Source: Polaribacter filamentus (lineage in GTDB: Bacteria; Bacteroidota; Bacteroidia; Flavobacteriales; Flavobacteriaceae). From it: a DNA stretch of 64,000 nucleotides. Of the stretch, positions 36,146 to 44,499 are shown piece after piece. Where the stretch lies: positions 2,865,501 to 2,929,500 of the forward strand of contig NZ_MQUA01000013.1 in NCBI RefSeq assembly GCF_002943715.1, given 5' to 3'. A program made the position numbers and the translations under genes. The notes beneath the pieces were generated by a model, which did no database searches, had not been told where the DNA came from, and worked only from the letters and a program-made list of their open reading frames with translations. Each line of letters begins with the position of its first letter. Position 1 is the stretch's first letter.

Positions 36146-37447
36146 ATGCAAAGAACAATTCGCACTTTTTCTGTTGATAATAGACAAGAATTTAAACACA
36201 ATTTATTGTTTTGGGCGCAACAATTCGAAACTGCAATTTGGCTAGATTCTAACAATTACAAACAGCAATATGCTAGTTTTGATACTGCTTTGGCGGTTGA
36301 AGAATTTACATCAATCAAAACAGATTATTTTAATGCTTTTGAGAAATTAAAAGAATATCAAACAATTACCAAAGATTATATTTTTGGGTATATTTCTTAT
36401 GATGTAAAAAATGATGTTGAGGATCTTACTTCAAATAATTTTGACGGATTAGACTTTGCTGATTTGTACTTTTTTCAGCCTCAAAAACTGTTTTTCATCA
36501 AAGATAATTCAGTTGAGTTTCACTATTTAAAAATGGTTGACGACGAAATGGAGTTTGATTTTGAAGAAATTCAAAAATCTAAAAACCCAGAAATCCAAAG
36601 ATCTGAAAATGACATCAAAATAAAACTTCGGATTCATAAAGATGAATACTATCAAAAAGTAACCAAAGTTTTAGAACATATTAAAAGAGGTGATATTTAT
36701 GAAGCTAATTTTTGCCAAGAGTTTTATGCAGAAAATAGCACGATAAATCCGATTGAAGTTTACAATCATTTAAACAAAATTTCTACGCCGCCCTTTGCTA
36801 CTTTTTTAAAAATTGAGCATCAATACGCTTTATCAGCTTCCCCAGAAAGATATATCAAAAAAGAAGGAACTAAAATTATTTCTCAACCTATAAAAGGAAC
36901 TGCAAAACGTTTACGAAGTGAAATTGATGATGCTCAAATTGCATCCGATTTATCGAGAGATACCAAAGAACGATCAGAAAATGTAATGATTGTAGATTTG
37001 GTAAGAAACGATTTATCAAAATCAGCAAAAAAAGGAAGCGTAAAAGTAGAGGAATTATGCAAAGTGTATACTTTTAAACAAGTGCATCAAATGATTTCTA
37101 CTGTGGTTTCGGAAATTGAAGAAAACATACACCCTGTAGCCGTTCTTAAAAGCACTTTCCCAATGGGAAGTATGACAGGCGCTCCAAAATTTTCTGCTAT
37201 GAAAATTATTGAAAACCTTGAAGAAACCAAACGCGGATTGTATTCTGGCTCGGTTGGTTATTTTTCACCAAATGGCGATTTTGATTTTAATGTAATTATT
37301 AGAAGTATCCTTTATAATGAAGAAAAAAAGTATATTTCTTATTCCGTTGGTAGCGCAATTACGGCAAAATCTATTCCTGAAAAAGAATATGAAGAATGTT
37401 TGTTAAAGGCCAAAGCGATGAAATATGTGCTGCTGAATTCTAAATAA
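36146..37447 (+). CDS. pabB: Aminodeoxychorismate synthase component I
   Basis: A 433-residue chorismate-utilising enzyme that makes 4-amino-4-deoxychorismate for folate synthesis with a PabA glutaminase. The PIKGTAKR motif near residue 248 is characteristic of PabB rather than TrpE. DLVRNDLSKSAKKGSV near 285 and STFPMGSMTGAPKFSAM near 335 are the active-site blocks. The ATG at 36146 is chosen because the 5' extension of the frame lies inside the lpdA terminator. Confidence 0.9.
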   Translation: MQRTIRTFSVDNRQEFKHNLLFWAQQFETAIWLDSNNYKQQYASFDTALAVEEFTSIKTDYFNAFEKLKEYQTITKDYIFGYISYDVKNDVEDLTSNNFDGLDFADLYFFQPQKLFFIKDNSVEFHYLKMVDDEMEFDFEEIQKSKNPEIQRSENDIKIKLRIHKDEYYQKVTKVLEHIKRGDIYEANFCQEFYAENSTINPIEVYNHLNKISTPPFATFLKIEHQYALSASPERYIKKEGTKIISQPIKGTAKRLRSEIDDAQIASDLSRDTKERSENVMIVDLVRNDLSKSAKKGSVKVEELCKVYTFKQVHQMISTVVSEIEENIHPVAVLKSTFPMGSMTGAPKFSAMKIIENLEETKRGLYSGSVGYFSPNGDFDFNVIIRSILYNEEKKYISYSVGSAITAKSIPEKEYEECLLKAKAMKYVLLNSK

Positions 37448-37540
37448 TAGCAATAACAAACGATTAACAAGCTCAGCATTTTAAGAAAGAGTAAAAAAAT
37501 CTACTTTCAAAATTATAGTGAGTTTACTTATATTTACAGC

Positions 37541-37777
37541 ATGATACTAAAAGAAAAATTTCAACAAATTTTTGATAATTTAAAAGAGAAGAAAACAGAA
37601 CAAACGATGTTCAATGCGTTTTTAGACACGTATCCAGAAGAATGGAAACAACTAAAAATAAATTTTTCTAAATTTAACAGAAGCAAAAAATTTGGGAATA
37701 CCATTCCGTTACCAAAACCAGAAGTTTCTTTAAGAAAAGAGATTAGAGTTTGGTTGAAGAAAAATAAAAGTGCTTGA
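37541..37777 (+). CDS. Small conserved-looking protein of unknown function
   Basis: A 78-residue basic, probably cytoplasmic protein (TMFNAFLDTYPEEWKQLKIN in the middle). I recognise no domain. It stands between pabB and the toxin-antitoxin pair on the plus strand with its own ATG and an AT-rich upstream region. Confidence 0.55.
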   Translation: MILKEKFQQIFDNLKEKKTEQTMFNAFLDTYPEEWKQLKINFSKFNRSKKFGNTIPLPKPEVSLRKEIRVWLKKNKSA

Positions 37778-37787
37778 TTTTTAGCTT

Positions 37788-38066
37788 TTATTTATAGAAT
37801 TGTTTTTGATGTAATATTTTTAGCACAAAAACAGTTTCATTTTTAATAACATAATGAACTGAATATGGAAACTTTGTTGTCAATACAATTCTAACTCCAT
37901 TATATCTACTTTGAAAATATCCTGGTTTTTCTCTCAGATAATCAATAGTATTAATAAGCTCAGTATTAAAACTTTTACCCAATGATTCACTTATTTCAGA
38001 GTAATAAAAATAAGCTTCAAATATTTGATTTTCTGCTTCTTCAGAAATTTCAATTTTAAATAACAT
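37788..38066 (-). CDS. RelE/ParE-type toxin
   Basis: A 92-residue protein of the RelE/ParE fold: EISEEAENQIFEAYFYYSEIS near residue 6, RYNGVRIVLTTKFPYSVHYVI near 58, and a C-terminal VLKILHQKQ. These toxins inhibit gyrase or ribosome function; which applies here cannot be told. It overlaps the antitoxin stop by 11 bp, as usual when the antitoxin is made first. Confidence 0.85.
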   Translation of the reverse strand: MLFKIEISEEAENQIFEAYFYYSEISESLGKSFNTELINTIDYLREKPGYFQSRYNGVRIVLTTKFPYSVHYVIKNETVFVLKILHQKQFYK

Positions 38067-38307
38067 TAATTTTACCCTTTAAAGTATCCCAATTGGTAAA
38101 ATTAATATTTCCTTTATCAAAATCATCCAATGTCTTATCCATCATTTCTTTATAAGCATCTGTAAGCTGAAAATCGTTTGCTTTTTCGCTTAAAATGTAC
38201 TCCATATAATTTTTCAACTTCCTACCCTCTCTTTTTGCTTGTAACTCTAATAATTCTATTGTATTAGCATCTAAAGTCACTTCTTTCCTTTTTTTATTTT
38301 GTGCCAT
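38056..38307 (-). CDS. Antitoxin of the ParE/RelE pair
   Basis: An 83-residue protein with an N-terminal ribbon-helix-helix-like part (KEVTLDANTIELLELQAKREGRKLKNYME) and a C-terminal flexible, acidic tail expected to wrap the toxin. It is the upstream gene of the pair and probably represses their promoter. The intergenic region contains the small palindrome GTAAACTTTAC at 38336-38346, a possible operator. Confidence 0.8.
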   Translation of the reverse strand: MAQNKKRKEVTLDANTIELLELQAKREGRKLKNYMEYILSEKANDFQLTDAYKEMMDKTLDDFDKGNINFTNWDTLKGKINVI

Positions 38308-38360
38308 TTCTTTGTTATTTATACGATAAATGTACGTAAACTTTACAAAGTATATTTATT

Positions 38361-38368
38361 TACTTTTG
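38361..38368 (+). promoter_or_regulatory. -7 element of the hydrolase gene
   Basis: TACTTTTG lies 14 bp before the ATG at 38383 and supports that start over the upstream in-frame ATG at 38299. Confidence 0.5.
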
Positions 38369-38382
38369 TAGAAAATATTTTT

Positions 38383-39204
38383 ATGACACACAAAGAATTC
38401 AACTTCAATATTTATAACACCGAATTTTATGGCCAGGTTTGGGAAGCAAAAAACACAAAAGCGGTTGTTGTATTAGTACACGGAATGGGCGAACACTCTG
38501 GACGCTACACTCATGTGGCAAAAAAACTAACCGAAAATGATTTTTCTGTAGTAGCCTTTGATCAGTTTGGTCATGGAAAAACTTCTGGAAAACGTGGTCA
38601 TAATCCGGGTTTTGAAGCAGTTTTAGAAAGCGTAACTTCAACAATTAATAAGGCAAAAGAGTTATTCCCAAACAAGCCTATTTTCTTCTACGGGCATTCT
38701 ATGGGTGGAAATGTTGTTGTTAATTATGTACTAAGAATAAAAAATGATTTAAAAGGAGTTATAGCAACAAGTCCGTTTTTAAAACTGGCTTTTCAACCAC
38801 CAGCAATAAAATTAGCTGTTGGTAAATTGTTGCAAAAAATAGCACCTTCTTTAACGATGGGAAATGAATTAGATGCAAATGATATTTCCCGTGATAAAGC
38901 TGAAGTTGAAAAATATATTAATGATCCTTTAGTGCATGATAAAATTAGTCCCAATTTTTCTTTAACTTTTATTGATTCAGGGAAATGGGCAATTGAAAAC
39001 GCAGAGAAATTAAATACTCAAATGCTTATTTTACATGGAACTGATGACAAAATCATCGATTATACAGGAAGTGAAGAATTTGCTAATAAATCGAAAAATG
39101 CAATGTTAAAATTGTACAAAGATGGTTATCATGAATTACAAAACGATTTGTGCAAAGAAGAAATGCTACAAGATGTTGTAAACTGGTTGAATTCTCAACT
39201 TTAA
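38383..39204 (+). CDS. Alpha/beta hydrolase, monoacylglycerol lipase-like
   Basis: A 273-residue serine hydrolase. VHGMGEHSGRY (oxyanion region) lies near residue 32, the nucleophile elbow FYGHSMGGNVV near 103, the acid in LHGTDDKIID near 220, and the histidine in GYHELQND near 246. This order and spacing fit the monoacylglycerol lipase/lysophospholipase group. There is no signal peptide. The ATG at 38383 is chosen from the promoter position and because the family starts shortly before this point. Confidence 0.88.
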   Translation: MTHKEFNFNIYNTEFYGQVWEAKNTKAVVVLVHGMGEHSGRYTHVAKKLTENDFSVVAFDQFGHGKTSGKRGHNPGFEAVLESVTSTINKAKELFPNKPIFFYGHSMGGNVVVNYVLRIKNDLKGVIATSPFLKLAFQPPAIKLAVGKLLQKIAPSLTMGNELDANDISRDKAEVEKYINDPLVHDKISPNFSLTFIDSGKWAIENAEKLNTQMLILHGTDDKIIDYTGSEEFANKSKNAMLKLYKDGYHELQNDLCKEEMLQDVVNWLNSQL

Positions 39205-39218
39205 TTTCCGTATTTTTG
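39187..39218 (+). promoter_or_regulatory. Promoter of tilS
   Basis: TTG (39187-39189), 21 bp, TATTTTTG (39211-39218), only 8 bp before the tilS ATG, so the transcript would have almost no leader. Confidence 0.5.
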
Positions 39219-39226
39219 AGGCGTAA

Positions 39227-40531
39227 ATGCTTCAAAAATTTAAAGAACATATCAATATTAATTTTCCTTTTTTAAAGGATAAAAAACTATTAATAGCCAT
39301 TTCTGGCGGAGTGGATTCTGTTGTTTTAACACATCTTTTCTCTGAATTAAATTTCGATATTTCTTTAGCGCATTGCAATTTTCAACTTCGCGAAAAAGAA
39401 AGTGATTTAGATGAAGAATTTGTGAAATTATTATCACAAAAATCGTCTAATCAGATTTTTACCATAAAATTTGATACAGAAAAATTTGCATCAAAGAACA
39501 AATTTTCTACACAAATTGCCGCAAGAGAATTGCGTTATAATTGGTTTCAAGCAATCATTAAAAAACACGGTTTTGATTATGTGTTAACGGCACATCATGC
39601 AGATGATAATTTAGAAACGTTCTTAATCAATTTAACTCGTGGTTCTGGTTTAGACGGATTTACAGGAATCCCAAAAATTAACGGAAATATTATTCGTCCA
39701 CTTTTAGCGTTTTCCAGAGAAGAAATTTTAGCATACGCAAAAATAAATACGATTAATTGGCGAGAAGATGCGAGTAACGCAACCACAAAATATATCAGAA
39801 ATAAAATTAGACATACGGTGCTTCCTCTTTTAAAGGAAATCAATCCTAATTTATTAGAAACCTTTGCAAAAACCATAGAAAATTTACAAGAAAGCAAACA
39901 AATTATTGAAGACAGAATTGCTGATATTTCAGCAGAAGTTATCAACTCTAAAAATGATATTTTAAAAATTAATATTGAAAAAATCAATCAACTTTCAAAT
40001 CCGAAAGCGTATTTATATCAATTATTAAAAAACTACACTTTTACAGAGTGGAATGATGTTTACAACTTACTTTCTGCACAATCTGGAAAACAAATTTTTT
40101 CTAAAACACACAGATTATTAAAAGACAGAGCGTTTTTATTACTTTCTGAGCATGCAATTCCGAATGAAAACGAAAAGTTTTTAATTACTGAAAATCAAAC
40201 AGAAATTACACATCCTATTCATTTAAATTTTGAAGTTGTTCAGCAAAAATCCATAGAAAATAAACAAATCATTTACGTTGATAAAAATTTATTAAAATAC
40301 CCGTTAATTGTAAGAAAACGGCAAAATGGCGACTATCTTTATCCGCTGGGAATGCAAGGAAAAAAGAAGTTAAGCAAATATTTTAAAGATGAGAAATTAT
40401 CGCTTTTTGAAAAAGAAAATACTTGGCTACTTTGTAACAATGAAAATGAAATTATTTGGGTGCTAAATCATAGACAAGATAGACGTTTTGTGAATGACAA
40501 TAATTTAAAGATTAGCCTAAAACCAACTTAA
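39227..40531 (+). CDS. tilS: tRNA(Ile)-lysidine synthase
   Basis: A 434-residue N-type ATP pyrophosphatase that converts C34 of the CAU-anticodon tRNA-Ile to lysidine, needed to read AUA codons. The PP-loop SGGVDS is at residues 26-31. AHHADDNLETFLINLTRGSGLDG near 123 and the C-terminal RKRQNGDYLYPLGMQGKKKLSKYFKDEKL domain near 364 are typical. Length is normal. The thioredoxin lipoprotein gene follows after 10 bp. Confidence 0.96.
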   Translation: MLQKFKEHININFPFLKDKKLLIAISGGVDSVVLTHLFSELNFDISLAHCNFQLREKESDLDEEFVKLLSQKSSNQIFTIKFDTEKFASKNKFSTQIAARELRYNWFQAIIKKHGFDYVLTAHHADDNLETFLINLTRGSGLDGFTGIPKINGNIIRPLLAFSREEILAYAKINTINWREDASNATTKYIRNKIRHTVLPLLKEINPNLLETFAKTIENLQESKQIIEDRIADISAEVINSKNDILKINIEKINQLSNPKAYLYQLLKNYTFTEWNDVYNLLSAQSGKQIFSKTHRLLKDRAFLLLSEHAIPNENEKFLITENQTEITHPIHLNFEVVQQKSIENKQIIYVDKNLLKYPLIVRKRQNGDYLYPLGMQGKKKLSKYFKDEKLSLFEKENTWLLCNNENEIIWVLNHRQDRRFVNDNNLKISLKPT

Positions 40532-40541
40532 AAAACACAGT

Positions 40542-41917
40542 ATGAAAAAATTATCTTTATTTTTTATTACACTAATAGTTTTCTCTTGTAAGCAAGAAGT
40601 CAAAGTAGATTATGCAATTATATCTGGTAAAATTGATAATGCATCTTCATCTAAAATTACACTTTACAATAGTTATGATTCTAGTGATAAAAAAGAAATA
40701 ACTTTAGAAAATGGTCAATTTACAGATACAATTAAAATAAATAATGGAAATGAATTCCTTTTAGTACAAAAAAATAATACTTTAAGTCTTTATTTGATAG
40801 AAGGAGATAAATTAAACTTTACATATGATACAAATAAACTTGATTCTACTTTAGTTTTTACAGGAAAAAATAGTGCTATTAGTAGATATTTATTAGAGAA
40901 AAAATAAATAATAAAAAATTCAAACTTAAAAATACAGCGTTATACTCTCTTAACGAAGACGACTTTATAAATCGTGTTTTAAAAGTTAAAAAAGCGCAAG
41001 AAGATTTTTTATACAATGCGAATGACTTGCCAAAAGATTTCATAAAAAATGAAACTTCAAATATTAATTATGAATATTTAGCTTCAATTTCTAACTACGA
41101 AAATTATCATCGTTATTATGCAAAAAAAGAAGACTTTAAAGCTTCCAATAAAATTAAAAGCAAATTAAAAAATCTTTCTTTTGAAAATGAAAATGATTAT
41201 TTGTTCTCTAGTAATTATAGAAGTTTAGTAATGGATAACTATAGAAACAAATCTGCAAATTTAGAGAAAACTGATTCTATAAAAAATGATTTGGCATACT
41301 TAAAAACCTTATCTACTATTAAAAGTGATATAATTAGAAATACATTACTATTTAATGACGCGCAATATGGAATAACTTATACAGACAATTTAGAAGATTA
41401 TTATGCATTGTTCAATAAAGCATCTACAAACCAAAACAATAATAAAAAAATAGCAGAAATTTACACTAATCTAAAAAAGTTAACGAAAGGGAATGCTTCA
41501 CCAAAATTTACAGACTATGAAAATAATGATGGTAGCACAACTTCTCTAGACGATTTAAAAGGTACGTTTGTTTATATGGATATTTGGGCAACTTGGTGCG
41601 GACCTTGTATTGGCGAAATTCCTTCTTTAAAAAAGACAGAGAAATTATATCATGATAAAAACATTGAGTTTGTAAGCATTTCTATTGATAAAAAAGCAGA
41701 TCATGACAAATGGAAAAAAATGATTGTTGATAAAGAATTAGGCGGTATACAATTATTTGCAGACAATAATTGGGATTCTCAATTTATTGAAGATTACTTA
41801 ATTAAAGGAATTCCTCGTTTTGTTTTATTAGATCCGCAAGGAAACATTGTTTCTGCAAATGCGCCAAGACCTTCTAGTGAAAAATTAATAGAATTATTTA
41901 ACGAATTAAAAATATAA
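40542..41917 (+). pseudogene. Thioredoxin-fold lipoprotein (TlpA/ResA-like), frameshifted
   Basis: The N-terminal part (40542-40907) has a lipoprotein signal (LIVFSC) and a DUF4369-like beta domain. The C-terminal part (from about 40915) carries helices and a TlpA-type thioredoxin domain with the active site WATWCGPC (near residue 353 of the joined protein). One extra A in the six-A run near 40898 joins them into a 459-residue protein of normal family length. It would reduce periplasmic disulfides. It lies 22 bp before dsbD, its likely electron donor. If the missing base is real, the thioredoxin part loses its export signal. Confidence 0.82.
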
Positions 41918-41939
41918 TAACACAAATTAGCCCAGTTTT

Positions 41940-43907
41940 ATGAAGCAATTCTTTTTAATCTTTCTTTTATTTTCATCCGTTTATCTTTTTAGTCAAACAA
42001 CTGATGAACCAATAAAATTAGAATCTTCTGTTCAAAAAATATCAGAAACTGAATATGATATTGTTTTTAGTGCGACACTTTTTAAAGGATGGTATTTATA
42101 CTCACAATACAATCCTGATGAAGCTTCGCTGCCGCTAGAAATAACGATTCAAGCAAACGAAACTGGTTACGAATTAGTTGGCAAAGCAACTGAAAAAGAT
42201 ACTTTTGCAAAATATTCTGATGTTTGGCAAAAAGAAGAAATTGTTTTCAAAGAAAAAGCAATTATTACGCAAAGAATTCAACTTACAAACAAAGAAATTA
42301 CACAAATAAAACTAAATTTCTTTGGTCAGGTTTGTGAAACTGCCTGTATAAATATTGATGAAAATTTCACTATTTCCTTAGCAGGAGAAGCTGTAAATGA
42401 AGTAATTTCTATTGATGAAAAAAGCCAAAATCTAACCAAAAAATTACAATTAGATTTAAAAAACACCTCACTTTTAAAGAATTCTACAACTACAAATTCC
42501 GATACTTCAAATGGTTTGTTTAGCATCTTTTTATTAGGTTTTATTGGCGGATTGCTAGCATTATTAACACCTTGCGTCTTCCCTATGATTCCTTTAACGG
42601 TTTCGTTTTTTACAAAACAATCAGCAAACAAAAAGAAAGGGGTTTTCAATGCCATTTTATACGGTTTTTTTATTGTACTTATTTATATTTTATTGAGTCT
42701 TCCTTTTCACTTTTTAGACAATTTAGATCCTGAAATTTTAAACACAATCTCCACAAATGTTTGGTTAAATAGCTTCTTTTTTGCGGTCTTAGTTTTTTTT
42801 GCATTCTCATTCTTCGGATTTTACGAAATAACATTACCAAGTTCTTGGGGGAATAAAATGGATTCAGCTTCTTCTGTTGGCGGAATTATTGGTATTTTCT
42901 TTATGGCTTTAACCTTAGCAATTGTTTCATTTTCTTGTACCGGTCCTATTTTAGGCTCTTTACTTGCAGGATCTTTAACTTCGGATGGCGGCGCAACACA
43001 ATTAACCGCAGGAATGACTGGTTTTGGGCTAGCTCTAGCACTTCCTTTTGCATTGTTTGCATTGTTTCCTAGTTGGTTAAATTCTTTGCCAAAATCTGGC
43101 GGATGGTTAAATACAACAAAAGTTGTTTTAGGCTTTTTAGAGTTGGCTTTGGCGTTTAAATTTTTATCAAATGCAGATTTAGTTGCACATTGGGATTTGC
43201 TAAAACGAGAAGTTTTTATAGGAATTTGGATTGTGATTTTTATAGGATTAGCCTTGTATTTATTTGCGAAAATTAAGTTTCCGCATGATTCTCCAATCAA
43301 AAAACTATCGTTTTCTAGAGGTTCTTTTGGGGTACTAGTTATCTTTTTTATTATATATATTTCTCCCGGAGTTATGAAAAACCCTACTTGGAATTTAAGT
43401 TTATTAAGCGGTTTTCCACCTCCACAATTTTACAGTATTTACGAGCAGGAAACAGCGTGCCCTTTAGGCTTAAATTGTTATGATGATTTCGAAGAAGGCC
43501 TTGCTGCTGCGAAAGAAACCAACAAGCCAATTTTGTTAGATTTTACAGGTTGGGCTTGCGTAAACTGCAGAAAAATGGAAGAAAATGTATGGAGTGAACC
43601 AGATATTTATCAACTTTTAAAAGAAGATTATATTTTGATTTCTTTATACATTGATGATAACGAAAAAGAATTGGCAATAGCACAACAATTCGATTTTTTA
43701 AAGAAAAACGGAAAGGTTAAAAGGATTGAAACAGTGGGTGATAAATGGTCTACTTTTCAGGTAATTAATTTCAAGAACGCATCACAGCCTTTTTATGTTT
43801 TGTTGAGTCCGGATTTAGAGGTATTAAATTCTTCACAGCAATACACAGATAGAGACACTTACTATGATTGGTTACAAGAAGGCTTGAAAAATTTTAATAA
43901 AAAATAA
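41940..43907 (+). CDS. dsbD: Thiol:disulfide interchange protein DsbD
   Basis: A 655-residue membrane protein that carries reducing power from the cytoplasm to periplasmic thioredoxin-like proteins. The N-terminal signal (FFLIFLLFSSVYLFS) is followed by a DsbD-alpha-like domain containing VCETACINI. The eight-helix core then starts near residue 190 with LALLTPCVFPMIPL and VSFSCTGPIL as the membrane cysteines. The C-terminal thioredoxin domain has GWACVNCRKME (near residue 541). All three redox modules are present. The neighbouring TlpA-like lipoprotein fits as a partner. Confidence 0.93.
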   Translation: MKQFFLIFLLFSSVYLFSQTTDEPIKLESSVQKISETEYDIVFSATLFKGWYLYSQYNPDEASLPLEITIQANETGYELVGKATEKDTFAKYSDVWQKEEIVFKEKAIITQRIQLTNKEITQIKLNFFGQVCETACINIDENFTISLAGEAVNEVISIDEKSQNLTKKLQLDLKNTSLLKNSTTTNSDTSNGLFSIFLLGFIGGLLALLTPCVFPMIPLTVSFFTKQSANKKKGVFNAILYGFFIVLIYILLSLPFHFLDNLDPEILNTISTNVWLNSFFFAVLVFFAFSFFGFYEITLPSSWGNKMDSASSVGGIIGIFFMALTLAIVSFSCTGPILGSLLAGSLTSDGGATQLTAGMTGFGLALALPFALFALFPSWLNSLPKSGGWLNTTKVVLGFLELALAFKFLSNADLVAHWDLLKREVFIGIWIVIFIGLALYLFAKIKFPHDSPIKKLSFSRGSFGVLVIFFIIYISPGVMKNPTWNLSLLSGFPPPQFYSIYEQETACPLGLNCYDDFEEGLAAAKETNKPILLDFTGWACVNCRKMEENVWSEPDIYQLLKEDYILISLYIDDNEKELAIAQQFDFLKKNGKVKRIETVGDKWSTFQVINFKNASQPFYVLLSPDLEVLNSSQQYTDRDTYYDWLQEGLKNFNKK

Positions 43908-43953
43908 TCCTATAATTATTCAAGTTCTAGAATTAACAAAAACAACTAGCATC

Positions 43954-44331
43954 ATGAAAACAAACTACCTATTTCTTGCACTAATTTTCCTTTTTAGTAT
44001 TTCAATAAATGGGCAAAATAGCGATAAGAATTTATCAAAAAAACCGGCGAGTATTTATACCTTTTCTAATTTTTTAAATAGTAAAAATAGTTTCTCTGCA
44101 ATAAATAAAAAGCTAAAATTAGTCAATTTAAGTTTTGTTATAGTTGATGGTATTGATATAGATTTAAATAGGTTTTCTGTCGATTTTAACGATTTAGGTA
44201 AAACACCAACTGCATTTATTTATGATGATTACAAAAGATATCAAGATAAAAATTTATTAAAAGGTTTTTTGCTAAAAAACGATCCAACTCGTTGGAATTT
44301 ACAATGTGCGCCGGCAAATTTACAGCAATAA
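43954..44331 (+). CDS. Secreted protein of unknown function
   Basis: A 125-residue protein with a signal peptide (LFLALIFLFSISINGQ, residues 6-21). The mature part is rich in Lys, Asn and aromatic residues and shows no domain I recognise. It follows dsbD by 46 bp and could be read on the same transcript. Confidence 0.55.
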   Translation: MKTNYLFLALIFLFSISINGQNSDKNLSKKPASIYTFSNFLNSKNSFSAINKKLKLVNLSFVIVDGIDIDLNRFSVDFNDLGKTPTAFIYDDYKRYQDKNLLKGFLLKNDPTRWNLQCAPANLQQ

Positions 44332-44455
44332 ATATGTTTAAAAACCAACAGAAACAAAAGACTTCATCAAAATTTATATATTTATAAAAAATCTCTCAAA
44401 ATTTATATCGTTTTCGTAATTAAATAAGTGATTATTCGTAAAAACCTAGGTTCTT

Positions 44456-44463
44456 TATTTTTG
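44456..44463 (+). promoter_or_regulatory. -7 element of the ppc promoter
   Basis: TATTTTTG lies 37 bp before the ppc ATG in an otherwise empty 168-bp gap. The -33 element is weak. Confidence 0.5.
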
Positions 44464-44499
44464 CTTTTTTGTAAATTCACGAAATAAATTTTAGAAGAA

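Noticed and set aside
42326..43300. Two minus-strand frames over dsbD
   Set aside because: Antisense shadows of transmembrane helices.
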